Positions 40,101 through 53,600 of a DNA stretch of 64,000 bases are shown here, in pieces. The DNA is from Varroa destructor. Taxonomy: Eukaryota > Arthropoda > Arachnida > Mesostigmata > Varroidae. The notes beneath the pieces were generated by a model that did no database searches, was not told where the DNA came from, and saw only the letters and a program-made list of their open reading frames with translations. A program made the translations under genes and the position numbers. The stretch is from assembly GCF_002443255.2 (NCBI RefSeq), contig NW_019211455.1, forward strand, positions 14,602,440 to 14,666,439, written 5' to 3'. Numbering within the stretch: the first letter of the stretch is position 1; every line of letters begins with the position of its first letter.

Positions 40101-40680
40101 TACGCATGATTGGCCAGTGGCCCTTGAAATTGTCGTCACATTACATACTACGATATCTCATTTGTGCCTATCCAGATTTTTTGTACTTTCCACATACATC
40201 TTTATTATGTAACAGTCTAATTCAACGCTGCACCCAATTAGCCTGGCTTCATTCGCTGTATCCACCTTCAATTTGTGTCTCATAAATCATAAATTCATAC
40301 AAAGCTATTGCATGCACATATGTCAACGATTCTCGCTAGCAAGAACTCTAACGGCTTCAGATGACTCAGCGTTCTGCATCGTCGGGTTTAGCAACTGAGC
40401 TGACATACGGGCCAGACGGTGGAGTGTGTCTCTCAAAAATGCCAATGTACGCGTACGGTCTTGTATATACATCTCAGTAATTGCATGGGGCAACACAGGC
40501 AGTTTTCAACGGTGTCGGTGTACCGTTGATGTCTCTCTTGTGAGCGTACGGGTGTGCGCGAGCGTTTCTGCGTGAGCCATTTGTCCAGAAAGGATCGCCC
40601 CTCGCGCGACCTTGAGCTCGCTGGTCTATGCCCCGTCCCTTTGTGCGGACGCAACGCGTCCCTTCCCGCCCCAGTCACAG
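37200..40680. other. intergenic region, no gene recognised
   Basis: Contains a compound AT/GT repeat at 38191-38250 and a 117-codon plus-strand frame at 38511-38864 shadowed by minus-strand frames. No domain or splice evidence. CpG content rises at 40530-40730 just before a candidate start exon. Confidence 0.5.
38191..38250. repeat. compound (AT)n/(GT)n microsatellite
   Basis: Sixty bases of AT units interrupted by atgtgt steps. Confidence 0.9.
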
Positions 40681-40681
40681 A

Positions 40682-40732
40682 CATATTTAAGCGTTCGGCC
40701 GGACCTCGGACGGACAAACTCTCAGGATGAAG
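40682..40732 (+). promoter_or_regulatory. candidate promoter and two-codon start exon of the RR cuticle gene
   Basis: CATATTTAAG (40682-40691) is TATA-like and lies in a CpG-rich patch. ATGAAG (40727-40732) follows and runs straight into a strong gtacgt donor in phase 0. Joined to the exon at 50694 it gives MKVFVVFLCALSAG, a normal signal peptide start. ATGAAG plus a phase-0 intron is a common first exon in arthropod cuticle genes. The implied intron is about 10 kb, so this exon could instead belong to another gene. Confidence 0.42.
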
Positions 40733-43700
40733 GTACGTCTAATCGAGCACCTCACGTGACGATTTTTACAGGACCAGGTGTATAAGCAAAAGCCAACTTC
40801 AGCGCTAGTCTCGTTTTACCCTTGGAATCCCAGTGAGATCCATTTGTTTTCGCGAAATTCTACAATCGAGGACTTTGTTGATTAGCTGACTACGACAATG
40901 GAATCTATCGCGACGGTGAATGAATGTGGATCGAAGATTACCCGCAACGTATTTCATTGTGCTTGAAATAGTTACGAAAGTGGCGTTATGCGGTCCGTAT
41001 CGGTGTCCCTATGCTTAGAAATGTGCCATGGGTCTGGATCTTACGTGAGCCTACATAAGTTTAAATTATTGTGTAGCTGACGACTGCTTGATAACGGATA
41101 GAATCTGAGCACAAGCTTATTAATCAGTGACACGGCGGTATTGATATCGCAAAATGGGTTAGAGAATTTGCGGCAGCTGTGTATCAATCGTTCCCTAAGA
41201 ATAGAAACAGCTATGACACTGGGTGCTACATGAACTACAGTCGAAGTAAATCGAGGTGATCTAGTTAAGTCTGAGAGCTGTGTATATGGCGCTTTTAGCC
41301 ACATGGCTCGAAGTTCTCAACTAAACAAGCCATGTAACTTGACTTCGTGTCTCATTACTTACGGTAACTTCCTTACGACTTACTCACCCCCTTTAATTGT
41401 TATTATTATATATAATTATGCTCATAATTCGATGAGATAATAAAACTAAGCATGTACACGTCTTTACAATTATGAATATGTTTAGTGTGCGTAAAATTTC
41501 AGTTTACGTTTTTTTTGAATGATGGGTCGAGACATTCTTGTGGGTCTTGTTTAAAAGAAAATTCATATGGATATTGTCGGAATCAAAGTTTCCATTACCC
41601 GTAGCTCATGTACTCTTAGTTTTTGATTTTAATAGCTGCTTAATGGAAGGATATTGCTACGACAATTACTTGTGAACGCTATCGCTTATTGAAAAGTCTG
41701 AGCTGGGAATCAGTGACGAAGACAGAGACATCGTGATCTTTTTATGCCGTACTATATATATACAGGTAACATTGATAGTTCGAGCCCAGGCTCGGTATTA
41801 TTAAATATTATGTTAAAAAAAGCTAAATCAGTACTAAATGTCTTAAACAGTACTATTATGTTCCTATAAGGATATCGACTGATTCTCTCTGCGCCAAAAC
41901 AGAATTTATCTTCACGTTGTACCTTCTATTTTAACATCGAGCGGAAATTGTGCACACAAGAAGGGTACGTTTGTAATTGTAGGTTCAGCTTGTATTTAGA
42001 GAGTCCGACTGTCTAAAAGCAGAGTAACATTTGTTGCAGCTGGGTATATAGCAGTAATCTGTGTGATATTTTTCCATCCATGTTGTTCCATCCATTTAAC
42101 AAGAACACTTTAAGCGGTCGTTGTTCCTTTACAACAACAAACTGAATCAATCGTATCTGTACCCTTCCTACGTATCTAAATGTATAGTAAAATGTCGGTC
42201 CAACAAAGTAAGGCGTTGTTGTGATCTATCTCTACCCCAAAAACGTATTCTAGAAGGTAATTATTTTCGCGGTAGTTCGTACATTTTATCACCACTCGCT
42301 AACTAAATAAATTCGAAAATGCACTGATTTATATTTCGCTATAGAGCTAACGAGTTAATGTGATGTTTCAATATTTTAGACCATCTCGTACGGCTGGTTC
42401 CTTATACAGCCTGCTAGGTCTCTTCTGACGGCAATTCCGGTACTAAGTAGCATTTGTCCATAAGCCAGAACTCTAGTCTCTAAATTGTTTGAAGAGAATG
42501 CAATGTTAGCGCTGTCCTACTTATGTTCAGGACCAGTTTATCCCAAGCATTAGTATCACTTCCAGAACTAACTATTTACAATATCTTTGCAAGTGATACG
42601 AAATGTCTCACAGACTCGATTTTTCGCGTATACCCTATTTTATAGGACCAACAGCATGCGGAAAAATGAATACAACATAACTTCCTATCATATAAGATGG
42701 CCTTATAGCCATGAAAGGTGTATGTCAGCGTACGACTTCGTGCACCACACAAGCAGGTTGGCTGTTGTCTTTAAAAACATTTGCCTGAAGCACCATACGT
42801 TACGTTAGTCTAATATATTTTTTGCCTAAGCTAGACTAGAAACAAAAAAAAAGGAGGAGCAAGTTCATCTAAACATACATTACTCATTCAAATGGTAAAA
42901 GACGGTTACCTATCCCCAGTCCCAGAGAGTTTGACTAAATCTATATCCAGCCCAGGCATCAACTGTGAGCAAATGGTCACCGCTATAAACGGCCCATACT
43001 CAGCTGCTTACATGAGCTATTGAATGATCGCTGTGAGTTACCGCACGTCCGCCCTGTGGCTTGACAATGATGATTTTTTTTTGTTACGTTTAAGAAAAGC
43101 GACACTTTGTAGGACAAACAAGGGGCGAAGCCTCTATTTTCGTTCTTTTGCAGCTTTACCTATTCTCGTTCGGGGTCTGACGTTACAGTAAAATGGTCGT
43201 CATATGTACCTGGCCTGCCTTAACTAGTTTTCCAGAATACTTCACTTTATACCTGTATAATTAATCATTTCGGCTAGACTCGGGGACATGGAGCAGCGGG
43301 CAGAGTTGACGTGTCCAATTCAGCAGCAAGGTAGTTGGGCATAACAAGAAACGGGCGTAAGGTTTCCTAAAAAATGTTATATAAATCCATACAGGTTGAT
43401 TTTTGTAAAATTGGAAAGGTGTACATGCTACAGTAAACAATAAGTTATAGATTTAAATAACGTTCCATTTGGTGGAAGCGCACAAGCATCGTAGTTAGAC
43501 ATTCAGTCTCTGGCCGCTCCTCAATGAATTATGCCCAGAAACACACTGAGCTGTACGTTGGGCTGATTTCGTAAGAATTGACCTTTTTATCTACCTATGA
43601 TCAATTATTCTGATACGTAGTGTATATTTGATCTATTGATGAGGCGATCGAGGCACGCCAACTAGGTCCAAATTTTTTATTCAAACATATCCGTCGCCTG

Positions 43701-46700
43701 ACGGATTGTACCGCTTAATATGTGGTGGTCCTGGTCCGGGGACTAATTCCATGGTAGAACGTGAGTGTGATCTGTCTTGGTCCAAATCTTGTTCACGGCC
43801 TTGACGCATTAACATAGCAAAATTTTTCGAATTGTTCAGAGCTCTCCCAAGCTACTGGCAGTGAGGATTTTTTGTAGTACAAAATGCCGCTAAGTTATCG
43901 TTAGACAGTCTAGTTCAATCGAACGCTCATATAGCCTGTGGTAACTTACACAGTTTTACTAGGGGCGTGTACTAAGGAGACAAATGATTGAAAGCGTACT
44001 ATATAGTAGCAGAAACACTTACTACTTAATTAACTATAAGCAGTGCTCAAGTACTACTTCTTGGGTGTTCTACTACCCGCTAAAAGCTGCTTAAAATTTG
44101 ATGAGCAGCTAGGTCAGTTGGTAACTGTTGTGTGTTCAACGAAATAATTTCAAGGTCACAAAATGCTTATACAGTTGATTTAGACAACCCCGTCGCGACG
44201 GCTGATAGCTCTACCACATATATGCCTTACAAAAAGTACTGTTTATGTATATTTTTATTTTTTCTGTTTATTTCCATGTCACGTATGGCTATTACTGTAG
44301 CTGGCATTTATGCTATCGTCGATGCGGCTGCCACTTCTACGATCTAAGCCAGGACTGGTCGAATTAAAAAACACATTGCGTTACGGTCGATCTTAAGTCA
44401 TTCTGTGACTGACATCGCGCCCAATGGTCGTAGTAGCTCTATTTGCGGACGCTCAGTGTTACAGGGGGCGCTAACTATTTTCTACAAGCCCATTTTTGTA
44501 TTCGGGCTCGCGTTGGGCGTCACTGAATCGTATGGGACCGATGTGCCTCTTGTGTAGGTGTGCGCGATTTAATGACCTCACTTTGCCTTAAGCTCCTCTC
44601 ATATCTATACAAGGAATATCCAGGCTACATCCTGATGCGTACGCTGAGACACATTCACACTAACGGTAGATCGTTGCTTAGACGTTGTACGTCTGAAAAT
44701 ATATCTCGCAACCGACAGCCAACGATGGCTGTGGTAAATAGGCATCCCGCAATTCGAGCTAGCAAGTTGACTGTACCGTCGCTGATTTTCGTCAAAAATC
44801 GGAGAATGGCGTCCACTTGATCTGCTCGTTCGCAATTCGATGATGGAAGCCTCATTGTGGCTGTTCCGGCGACGGCAGTAACGGTTAAGTAAACACAGGA
44901 ACAATTAAGGACAAAGCACAATGGATTGAGTGTGGATGTTTGTTCCTAATTATGTTGCTCAAAATGGCGTTCCAAATTGTCCAGGTCAAATCCCTTTTTT
45001 CTTCGGGTAAATCGAAATAGATTCGAATATATTCTACGGCCCGTATTGTATACGCAACTAACTCTACCACAAATAAAGCTGACGATCCATCGTCTATATT
45101 AGCTGCAAGCTAATGATAACATTGCAGTATTCGACATAACGGATTCCAGCGAGATAGTTGGGGCAGATCGTACTGCGTAAAAAACGGCTGCTTTCACAGA
45201 AACATAGATATGCACAGTGTGCACGTACATTATACTCATACTATTAGAGCCGTCTATGGTTGGCGACGTTTTTAACGAAAATTGGTACGCTCGATACCGA
45301 GAACGGCCTAACAAATCGACGCCGTGTCGAAAACTTGCTAAGCTTTAGATGCATGTTACACATGCTTCTATTAGCTGAAAAGCCAGATAAACGGTCTTGG
45401 CCATGACAAATGCTAGCCCACGATGTGGCATTAGTTCGATGAACTGTTATGAAAACATATTCTGTACGACGCCTCCATCGGCCTTCGGCAAGTGCCACTC
45501 TCCCAGCTTCACGATAAAACGAATTATTTTTCGACGAAGAAGCGAAAGACGTAATGTATTACTGTTAACTGAAGAAGTCAGTCTCGAGTTACTTCAGTCA
45601 ATGCTTTGTGCCATATTTCGGTGCGCCATCTTTAACCGCGCCGCACGGCAGCGTTCACGATGCCAAAAGAGCCATGTATTCTACATTCCTTTGGCTCGTG
45701 CTGCCCAACGGAAGGCGCTGTATAAGCAAACCGTCAGGTTACCGACAATCTTGTCAAGAGCTAATTCTGGAAAACGTGCCAGACCGTATTCCCTGTTATT
45801 TTTTCCTCACTTGTTTCTAAAATGCCCCTGACTTGTTCATGGCGTCAGGCAAGGAACGTGAACACACGCTAATTTGTCACGTTCTTCAGACATCATCTCG
45901 ATTACAGACAAAGCCTCAGCTGCGCGTCAGTCAATTTCTGTGTGGCCGTTTAAACCTCTCCATCTTGCCCAATAGACATTAGTGCCGAGCGGCCATTTGC
46001 AGCGTAACGATGTGTGTCGCATTTGATGCCCAACATATAACTATTTGCATTGACAACCTGCACCATTTCATGTCTTCTATATAATTCTTTTTTTATCCTC
46101 CCCTTCTCTGTATAATATTGCGAAACGTCTGTCAAAGGAGTAAAGCCTCCGGCCCTTCACGTAATTACTAAATGATGCTACTTGAGTCATCATCGCGTCT
46201 TTCATTAGCTCGACGCTACGGCTGCCCCGGGGCAAATACCTCGGTTGGGCTTCGTTCGTTCGTTCGTTGAGATTTCTAATAACGAACTGCCGCTAGCCAA
46301 GGCAGAAGACACACCCATGATTACAGAAATACAGAAAACTCAAGAGTAAAGTTACAGGTGTTTTTGAATCGTACCCCTTTCCTCGCCCTCTTCGCCCCGT
46401 TCCCCTCCACTGCCTTTTGTAGGTTTTCTCTTGAGCATTATTTCGGCTTTTTTGAGCGAAGGCTCACTCGAGCGTACATTTCTATTAATCTCGCCTCTGT
46501 GGCAGACTATTGATGACACTTACTCGGCAGCTGTCGATCTTACGATTCTCACTGTCTACCGACGGAGTTTACGCCGGCAAATGAATTAAAAAATAAGAAA
46601 TCGCAAAGGCCGCAGCAGCGGTGGACGCGCCGGAAAACGAAATTGTCAGTACCAATCTGCCGCACGACTTCACCTTTTTGACGCTCGATGTTATGAACTA

Positions 46701-49700
46701 TTCGGAAAATCAAAAAGACACAAGGACAGGGTGAGGGCTAAACACACGGAAGATAGAAGTGAAGTCGTTCAGCTTCCTATAGTACCATTACTTCAGTATG
46801 GAGACTCCTTTTGTCCCTCGCGTTGCCCGCTACCGCCGCCGCCGCCGCATGCTCCGGTCACCGGAACGACCGCAAAAGTCGACGAACCTGCTGGAAGCGC
46901 TGCTGTTTCCGCTAAGATTCGTTGCGACTTTGTGTGAGCAGCGTTCCACATCTTGAAAAGAAAAAGCAGCCCTCCCAGGTGATCGCTTATCCTTCTGTAT
47001 ATGAAATATCAGTAGCAGCTTATGTCTAGTGATTTTCTGTCTCCGACCCAGCTTTCGCCGTTGGTCTTGCGTCGGATAGGGCTTAATCCTCTTGCTGACT
47101 ATGTGATGCATTTGAAAAGAAACGGTACAAGGCGAAGTGGTATGAAATGGAGAGGAATGGGAAATGCAGACCGATTTGCACCTGGTTCGTTCGTTTGGCT
47201 TTGGAAAAAACATTTATTTGCAATTAGCATCGCGGATGTCAAGCAGAGGGCAGCGGACGTGTGGATGCCTGCAGATGCTTAATCGTTAAGGGTGGGTAGG
47301 ACGGAACGAACCATACGGGAGTGATACAGGGCTGATTCGCTGGTTGAATATAAGCATATCAAACCGATAGCTAAATGGGTTTGAGTATGATATCTCTACT
47401 ATTGTACGTGTCCGTTACATAGGCTTCTTGCCTGTTAAGCTTCTATATGATCTATGTTGTTTACTTGAGCAGATTAAGCAAGATACGCAGTGATTCGAAG
47501 TTATTAAGTTGCTTCTTTTGTCAGTTGGCCCCCTGAATGGAACAAACGCCGTATGATATTTACACCGTATTGACTTCAACGTCTATTTGTCATATTCGTA
47601 TATAACACTCGAGCCTTTTGGCAGGTAAGGCCATAGTAGCATATTATGTGAAAACAACAGTGAAAACAACAGCGGTCTCTCCCAACCAGTAGAAGTTACC
47701 CACAAACCGCTAGCGGTTTACCACCCTTCAAATATGGCGATGCCGGATCTCGCGAATGAAGTATCCACATGTGGGCGCGTATAGGGGCTGCTGCCTAACT
47801 CAAGTACTACTTGCTAGTTTTGTACTGTTTTTACTTACTGATTATTTACACTGATTTAGTTTAGTACATAACTTTCATTCACAAGTAAACAATGTGTGTA
47901 TACCTGTAGTATACGGATAAATCGAATGTATGTTTCGTTGTAGATAAGGTGCGGTAATTATCACTATTTGCCTCATACATGCATTGAGTGACTCGTTATC
48001 ATTGTTCATATTTGATCCATTCGTATCTGTAGTCGTGAGGAGCGCGGCGAGAATCACTAACAGTTAAGGGCGTTCTCCAGTGACTCCTTCGGGGAATGAT
48101 AATTGTGACGTCTTTGCGCGAGTAAGATGTCACACACAAACAAATAATCGCGATTCCCTTTAATCGCATTAGCTAACGTAAATACGCATTCACTTATTGG
48201 AGGTAATGACCCTCCCCCCTTCGCCCCTGCTCCCGCCATTTCTTTTTCGCTTCAACCTCTCTTGAAGCGTTAACGAGCGAACCCAAACACAGTTTTTGAG
48301 CCTAGTGTCTAACATCTATTCAGTAGTATCTTTGCTGCTTCAAATGTGCATGATATGGAAAATATGCCGACCATGTAGGCTGTGATATCGGCGGCAAAGT
48401 ATCACGAGGTAAATATCACCCCATATTTACCCACAACAGAATCTAGTTTCTGCCACGCTCCATCTATGGCCTGGCGCGTACGCCGGCTGAGGTTCCAGCG
48501 GCTCTGGCAGCTTCGAAGGGCGCGACCATACATCGCATCTTGGCATTCTTGCCGCTCCCGTTTGTAACATCCGTATCATTAGCATTATCAACATCGCTGT
48601 CGCCCATTACGGTGCTAGAGCTAACTGTAACAGTAGCCAATTACGTGTAATGCAACGCCAGTTACGCGGTGCACCGGGTTGCTCATGGCCGCTATGGCTC
48701 CTTCAATAAGACTCTTTATAATAGCAGCTTTTCATCTGCGTCGTTGTTATTGTCATGAACCAAAGCAAAGCTAATGCCAACTACGACCGACGGTGAACTT
48801 CTAAAGCATGGCCGTTCTGTCCGCAGGCGGCAAAAATAAAGTATGGCCACGTAAAGTCTTCAAATGAGCCGCGTAACAGTGTCTAGCAATAGCGGTAGTC
48901 GACCTGACTCGATCCGGCGCCCCTTGAGCGGGATCATGGCATAGCGTATATGAAGCATGCAATGTCGCGTGCAATACAACTAAAACAACAGAATTTGTGG
49001 TGCTTTTTTGTTGAACATCGACCGCTGCCTCTGCCATTGCTGCGAATCGTATATTTGTTTGTTTGTTTAACTTTTTCAGCAGTTGTAGCCGAGCTTTTCC
49101 TCTCAGTTCTGTTACAGTCCGCTATTTTTTGTGTACGTTTAGCTTATTTTGCGACTGTTAGCCGTTAAACGCCTGCAGATTAGCGAACAGTACTTCTGCA
49201 TGACTGTATGGCAAACGATTTGTGCAAATAATGCACGTTTGCGTGCATGTGTATGTTCATATATGTATGCTGTTTATACTATAATAGTACTATGCACTAA
49301 TCGTATTCATATATCTTCTGAAAGCATGAGGGTATATAGGCAGTTGTAAAAAGGCAAAGCCACTTGGCGATACCTACATAGGAAGTGCAACGAGGGGTCG
49401 GCGGCGTTTAGCCGGCAATATGAAAAAATAACAAGAAAAAATTGTTCTATTTCTCCAAAGATTCGGTCTCGTTATCGACAAATGAAACATACGGAGCAGC
49501 GTTTACCGCTGTTACTATCATTGCCAAAAACAATGCGCTAAAAAGAGCTAAAATCACACCGTATAAATACAGAAAATTAACTTTTTGGGTAAAACCTGCG
49601 CGAGCTGGCGCAGAATCGAGGCCCCTTGGCGCTAACTACCGGGAAGCTACTGAAACCAAATACATTACACAGATGAATAAAAGAAATTGACAACTAAGAT

Positions 49701-50431
49701 AAAAAAGATCATACAATATGATAGAGCTAAAGGTCGAGCGGTCTTGGATGGCGGTGATGGTTAAAACCGAAGTGGGTTTTTGTTTGCCTTCGTTTGGCGG
49801 GCGGGCGGGCGGACTGGCCCATTCGATGGTCGGTAGTCTGTCGCCAATGGTTATTATTAGCCCCAGACAGAATAATAATCTAGATTGCTTAAATAGGTAT
49901 GATATTATAGAAGAACTCAAGTTTAAGAGGCAACGATGGGACCACGGAACTTACCAATGGCGGTGGTGCTGGTCCATTTTTTATTCTGTGTATACGGACT
50001 AGGGCAGGCCCTGCGTTTACGGACGAATTCTGTCTGCTGCTTAAAGTGTTTGTCAATTGACCGCTGGTGTCGTCATCGAACAGAAAAATAAACAGAAATC
50101 TTACTTGAAGTAAGGCTAAAAATAGAACCATGCTGTTCGGTAGTGGTGGAAAACGTAGCGGCCGTAAAGACGTATTTATTGTTGAATTCACATAAATTGT
50201 TAAACTTGGGATACGGGCATTTTAAATGCGATACGGATCCACTATGTCAAGCACACGCGGTATAGCCTGCCGAAGCTAGATCGATAGAGTTTTATGAAAC
50301 ACACAGAGAAGTGGTCAAATTCAGCGTTCTTAAATGAGTTATTTTCGTTTTGTAAAAACATCCCAATGGAGAGAATATATATTTTTCTAAAGCAAAATTT
50401 TAATACAAGATTTTGCAGCACTGAACAATGG

Positions 50432-50493
<62 letters not shown>

Positions 50494-50693
50494 CATTATT
50501 GGCTTCATTACAATGATATGAGTTTAAGAAGGTTCGTCACCTCTGTGCTTGACGCTTCTCAAATTAATAACTATTTACAGCATCCAATACTATAATATAA
50601 TTGTGGATTACGCGCCGTAGATAGTCAAGATAAGTAGTATCTCCGTAATCATCACCATAAATTATCACTTTTTCCTTTTAATATGTTTTGTAG
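40733..50693. other. 10-kb region with no recognised exon; possible first intron of the cuticle gene
   Basis: Short open frames on both strands lack domain support. GC-rich patches occur at 45.4-45.8, 46.2-47.2 and 48.4-49.1 kb, with a (CCG)n run near 46832-46847. A tRNA-like A-box lies near 44108, a 16-bp palindrome at 47704-47719 and a long (AT)n at 50436-50489. Confidence 0.45.
50436..50489. repeat. long (AT)n microsatellite
   Basis: About 54 bases of alternating T and A, about 200 bases before the signal-peptide exon of the cuticle gene. Confidence 0.95.
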
Positions 50694-53600
50694 GTGTTCG
50701 TAGTGTTTTTGTGTGCTCTCAGTGCTGGTCGTACGGGCTTCGTCGTGCCGAAAGTGCACGAAGAAGGTGCCTCCGTGCTATACCGCACCGAAGACGTAAG
50801 TATACGTCACAGCTTCATAGAAACTGATACATAGAAATTAACATAGGTTACATATATATATATATATATATACATATATATGTCAAGAAAAAAAGCCCTC
50901 ATTTTTCGAGAAAAGAATATTTTAGTGCTAATCACGTGAGTCCGTTTCAGCATGCTCAGTGAGGTTTTTAGTGAGGTAGGTCTTTCTACATCTCTCGTTC
51001 ATTTATTTATTGTCTATGAACCATTGACCTTATACTTTCTAACTGACATTGCAGGGTCTCGGCAATTACCAGTTCGGATACGATGAGAAACACAGAACTG
51101 GCGGATCGTTCCGTAAAGAGAAAGGAGATGGATACGGTCGTAAAGTTGGATCGTACGGCCTTCACGACGCTGATGGCCGAGTGCGTGTCGTCAACTACGT
51201 TGCTGATGAGCACGGATTCCGTGCTTCCGTTGAGACCAATGAGCCCGGAGTTGCTCCCGAAGACCCGGCTGCGACCGCCATTAACAAGGCTCCGGTAGCT
51301 ATTCCCTACCCAGCGCCCATGCATCTCGATCATCTAACGGGTGTCAACGCAGCTTTAGCGCACCCCGTTGCTGCTCCGGTAGTTGGTACCTATTCGGCCC
51401 CGATTCACAGCGCACCTGTTGTTGCGCCGGCAGGATTCTACAGACAGCCTATGCACTTCGCGTCGGTTCTCGGCCCATCAGTATCACACATGATCGGTCA
51501 GATGCCTGCCTACATTGGACATTATCTCGCGTCCCAGGCAGTTCATCCTCTGCACAAGGCTGTCGCGTATGATGCGCCGATTGCTGCAGCGCCCGCTGTG
51601 GGGGTGGTCACCCCAGCAGTGTATGCCGCACCTGCTGCATATGTCGCCCCCACAGCTATAGCCTCAGAAACGTATGCTGCTCCTGCTGTTCCTGCTGCCC
51701 CTGTCGTCTACAAAGCTCCCATACACTTCTCCGATGTAGTCGGCCCATCGGTTAACCACATGCACCAGAATGTGCACCAGCACCTTGCTGCACAGAAGTT
51801 CTACAAATCACTTCATAGTCCTGCCATTATCTACGAGACTGCACCTGTTGTGACTCGCCTTGGCGTCGCTCCGGCAGCGTCAGCGGCCGCAGTTGCCGCG
51901 CCGGTTGTTCAAAAAAGTCTCGCCTACGCGGCCGCCCCTGTCGCCGCAGCTCCTGTACCCGTAGCTGCCGCAGCTCCTGTAGCCGTAGCCGCCGCAGCTC
52001 CTATAGCCGTAGCCGCCGCCCCCATACCTGTAGCCGCCCCCGTACCCGTAGACACCGCCGCCGCTCCTGAGCCCGTAGCCGCCGCCGCTCCTGAACCCGT
52101 AGCAGCCGTTTCTGTACCCGTAGCCGCCGCCCCTGAACCCGTAGCAGCCGTTTCTGTACCGGTAGCCGCCGCCCCTGTACCCGTAGCCCGCCCCTGTACC
52201 GTAGCCGCCGCCCCTGTACCCGTAGCCGCCGCCCCTGTACCCGTAGCCGCCGCCCCTGTACCCGTAGCCGCCGCCCCTGTACCAGTAGCCGCCGCCCCTG
52301 TACCCGTAGCCGCCGCCCCTGTACCCGTAGCCGCCGGCCCTGTACCCGTAGCCGCCACTGCCGTCAAGCAAAAAGTCTACGCCCCATATGCTGCAGCTCA
52401 ACTCCCTGCTTCGGTTTCTGCCCCCGTTGTCAAGCAGGCTTATGCGTCCCCTGTAGCTGGTTCCGCCGCTTATGCTGCCCCAGTATCTGCTGCCCCTGTT
52501 GTTAAGACTCACGGATTTGCTTCATACGCTGCTGCTCCACTGCCAGTTCCAATCGCTGTGCCCGTGGGTAATGTTGACCCTGTTCTCGAGAAGGGCTATG
52601 TTTCGTATGCTGACGCTCCAGTTTCCGTTGCTGCGCCTATTGCTGAAAAGGCGTACGGCGCCGCCTACGCCGCCCCTTATGCTGCTAAGCCTATTGTTGA
52701 AAAGACGTACGCCGGCTCTGTAGTCGCTCCTGCTGGTTACGCTGCCCCTGTATCGGTAGCTCCAGTAGCTCCGGTCATCGAGAAAAGCTTTGCGTATTCG
52801 CGTCCGACTCCGATTCTTTCGAAACCGTACGGCACCGCCATTGCTTCCGCGCCTATTGCTGCTGGCCCCATCATTCAGCAGCAATATTCTTATAAAACTG
52901 CTACCCCTCTTGCTGCTGCTGGACCTATCGCCTCAAAGAGCTATGCTGCCTACGCAGCTCCAGTGGATGCTCCTTCTGTCATTGTTGTTGAAAAGGCCCA
53001 TGCCTCGTACGCCACAGCCTCCACAGCTACCACGCCAATAGGTACTCCCGTGACTAAGGTATGTTTTATTTGTGAACTTTGACTAAGGAATATTTTGCCA
53101 TTAGATAACACATGCACTGTACGAGGACCGCTTAGTATGACAACGTGGAACTTGTTCTACGATAATTACTAAAATAATTAATAAGATACGATAAAACAAA
53201 AGAACTAATCCTTTTTGCTTCATTGATTGGTCATTTTCGTAAATGTTTGTTAATGTAAACGTAGCCGGTGGCCGTTCCTAGATCCACTCCTCATTTCGAA
53301 GTCAAGTGTTAATGTTTAAGAGTCTATTCTACTTATTTTCTACAATCCTTCGTAGCCCCAGCTTTTTTGCTCCTCACAATTTGTCACACGATTGTCGGTC
53401 AATGTTAAATCGGACGCATTTGAAGAGGGATATTTTTGTATACTCTAGATATCTTTCATGACCTGTCTAAACCTGATCTCTGATCAGCAAGCAAGCCTCT
53501 GCACGCATAATGGATACTTACCTCTTATATACCTAGACCCTATTACTGTGTCTATGGTATTCAATGTACTCCCTTCATGACCAAGAATTTTGAATTATTG

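Noticed and set aside
45397..45831. 144-codon plus-strand frame
   Set aside because: GC-rich sequence with no recognisable motif; a second frame overlaps it on the same strand. I could not link it to any transposon or gene.
50242..50521. Frames with long Tyr-Ile repeats
   Set aside because: They are translations of the (AT)n microsatellite.
51880..52512. 210-codon minus-strand frame of Gly/Tyr/Arg repeats
   Set aside because: It is the exact antisense shadow of the Ala-Pro-Val coding repeat in the cuticle gene. It has no start context, signal peptide or splice sites.
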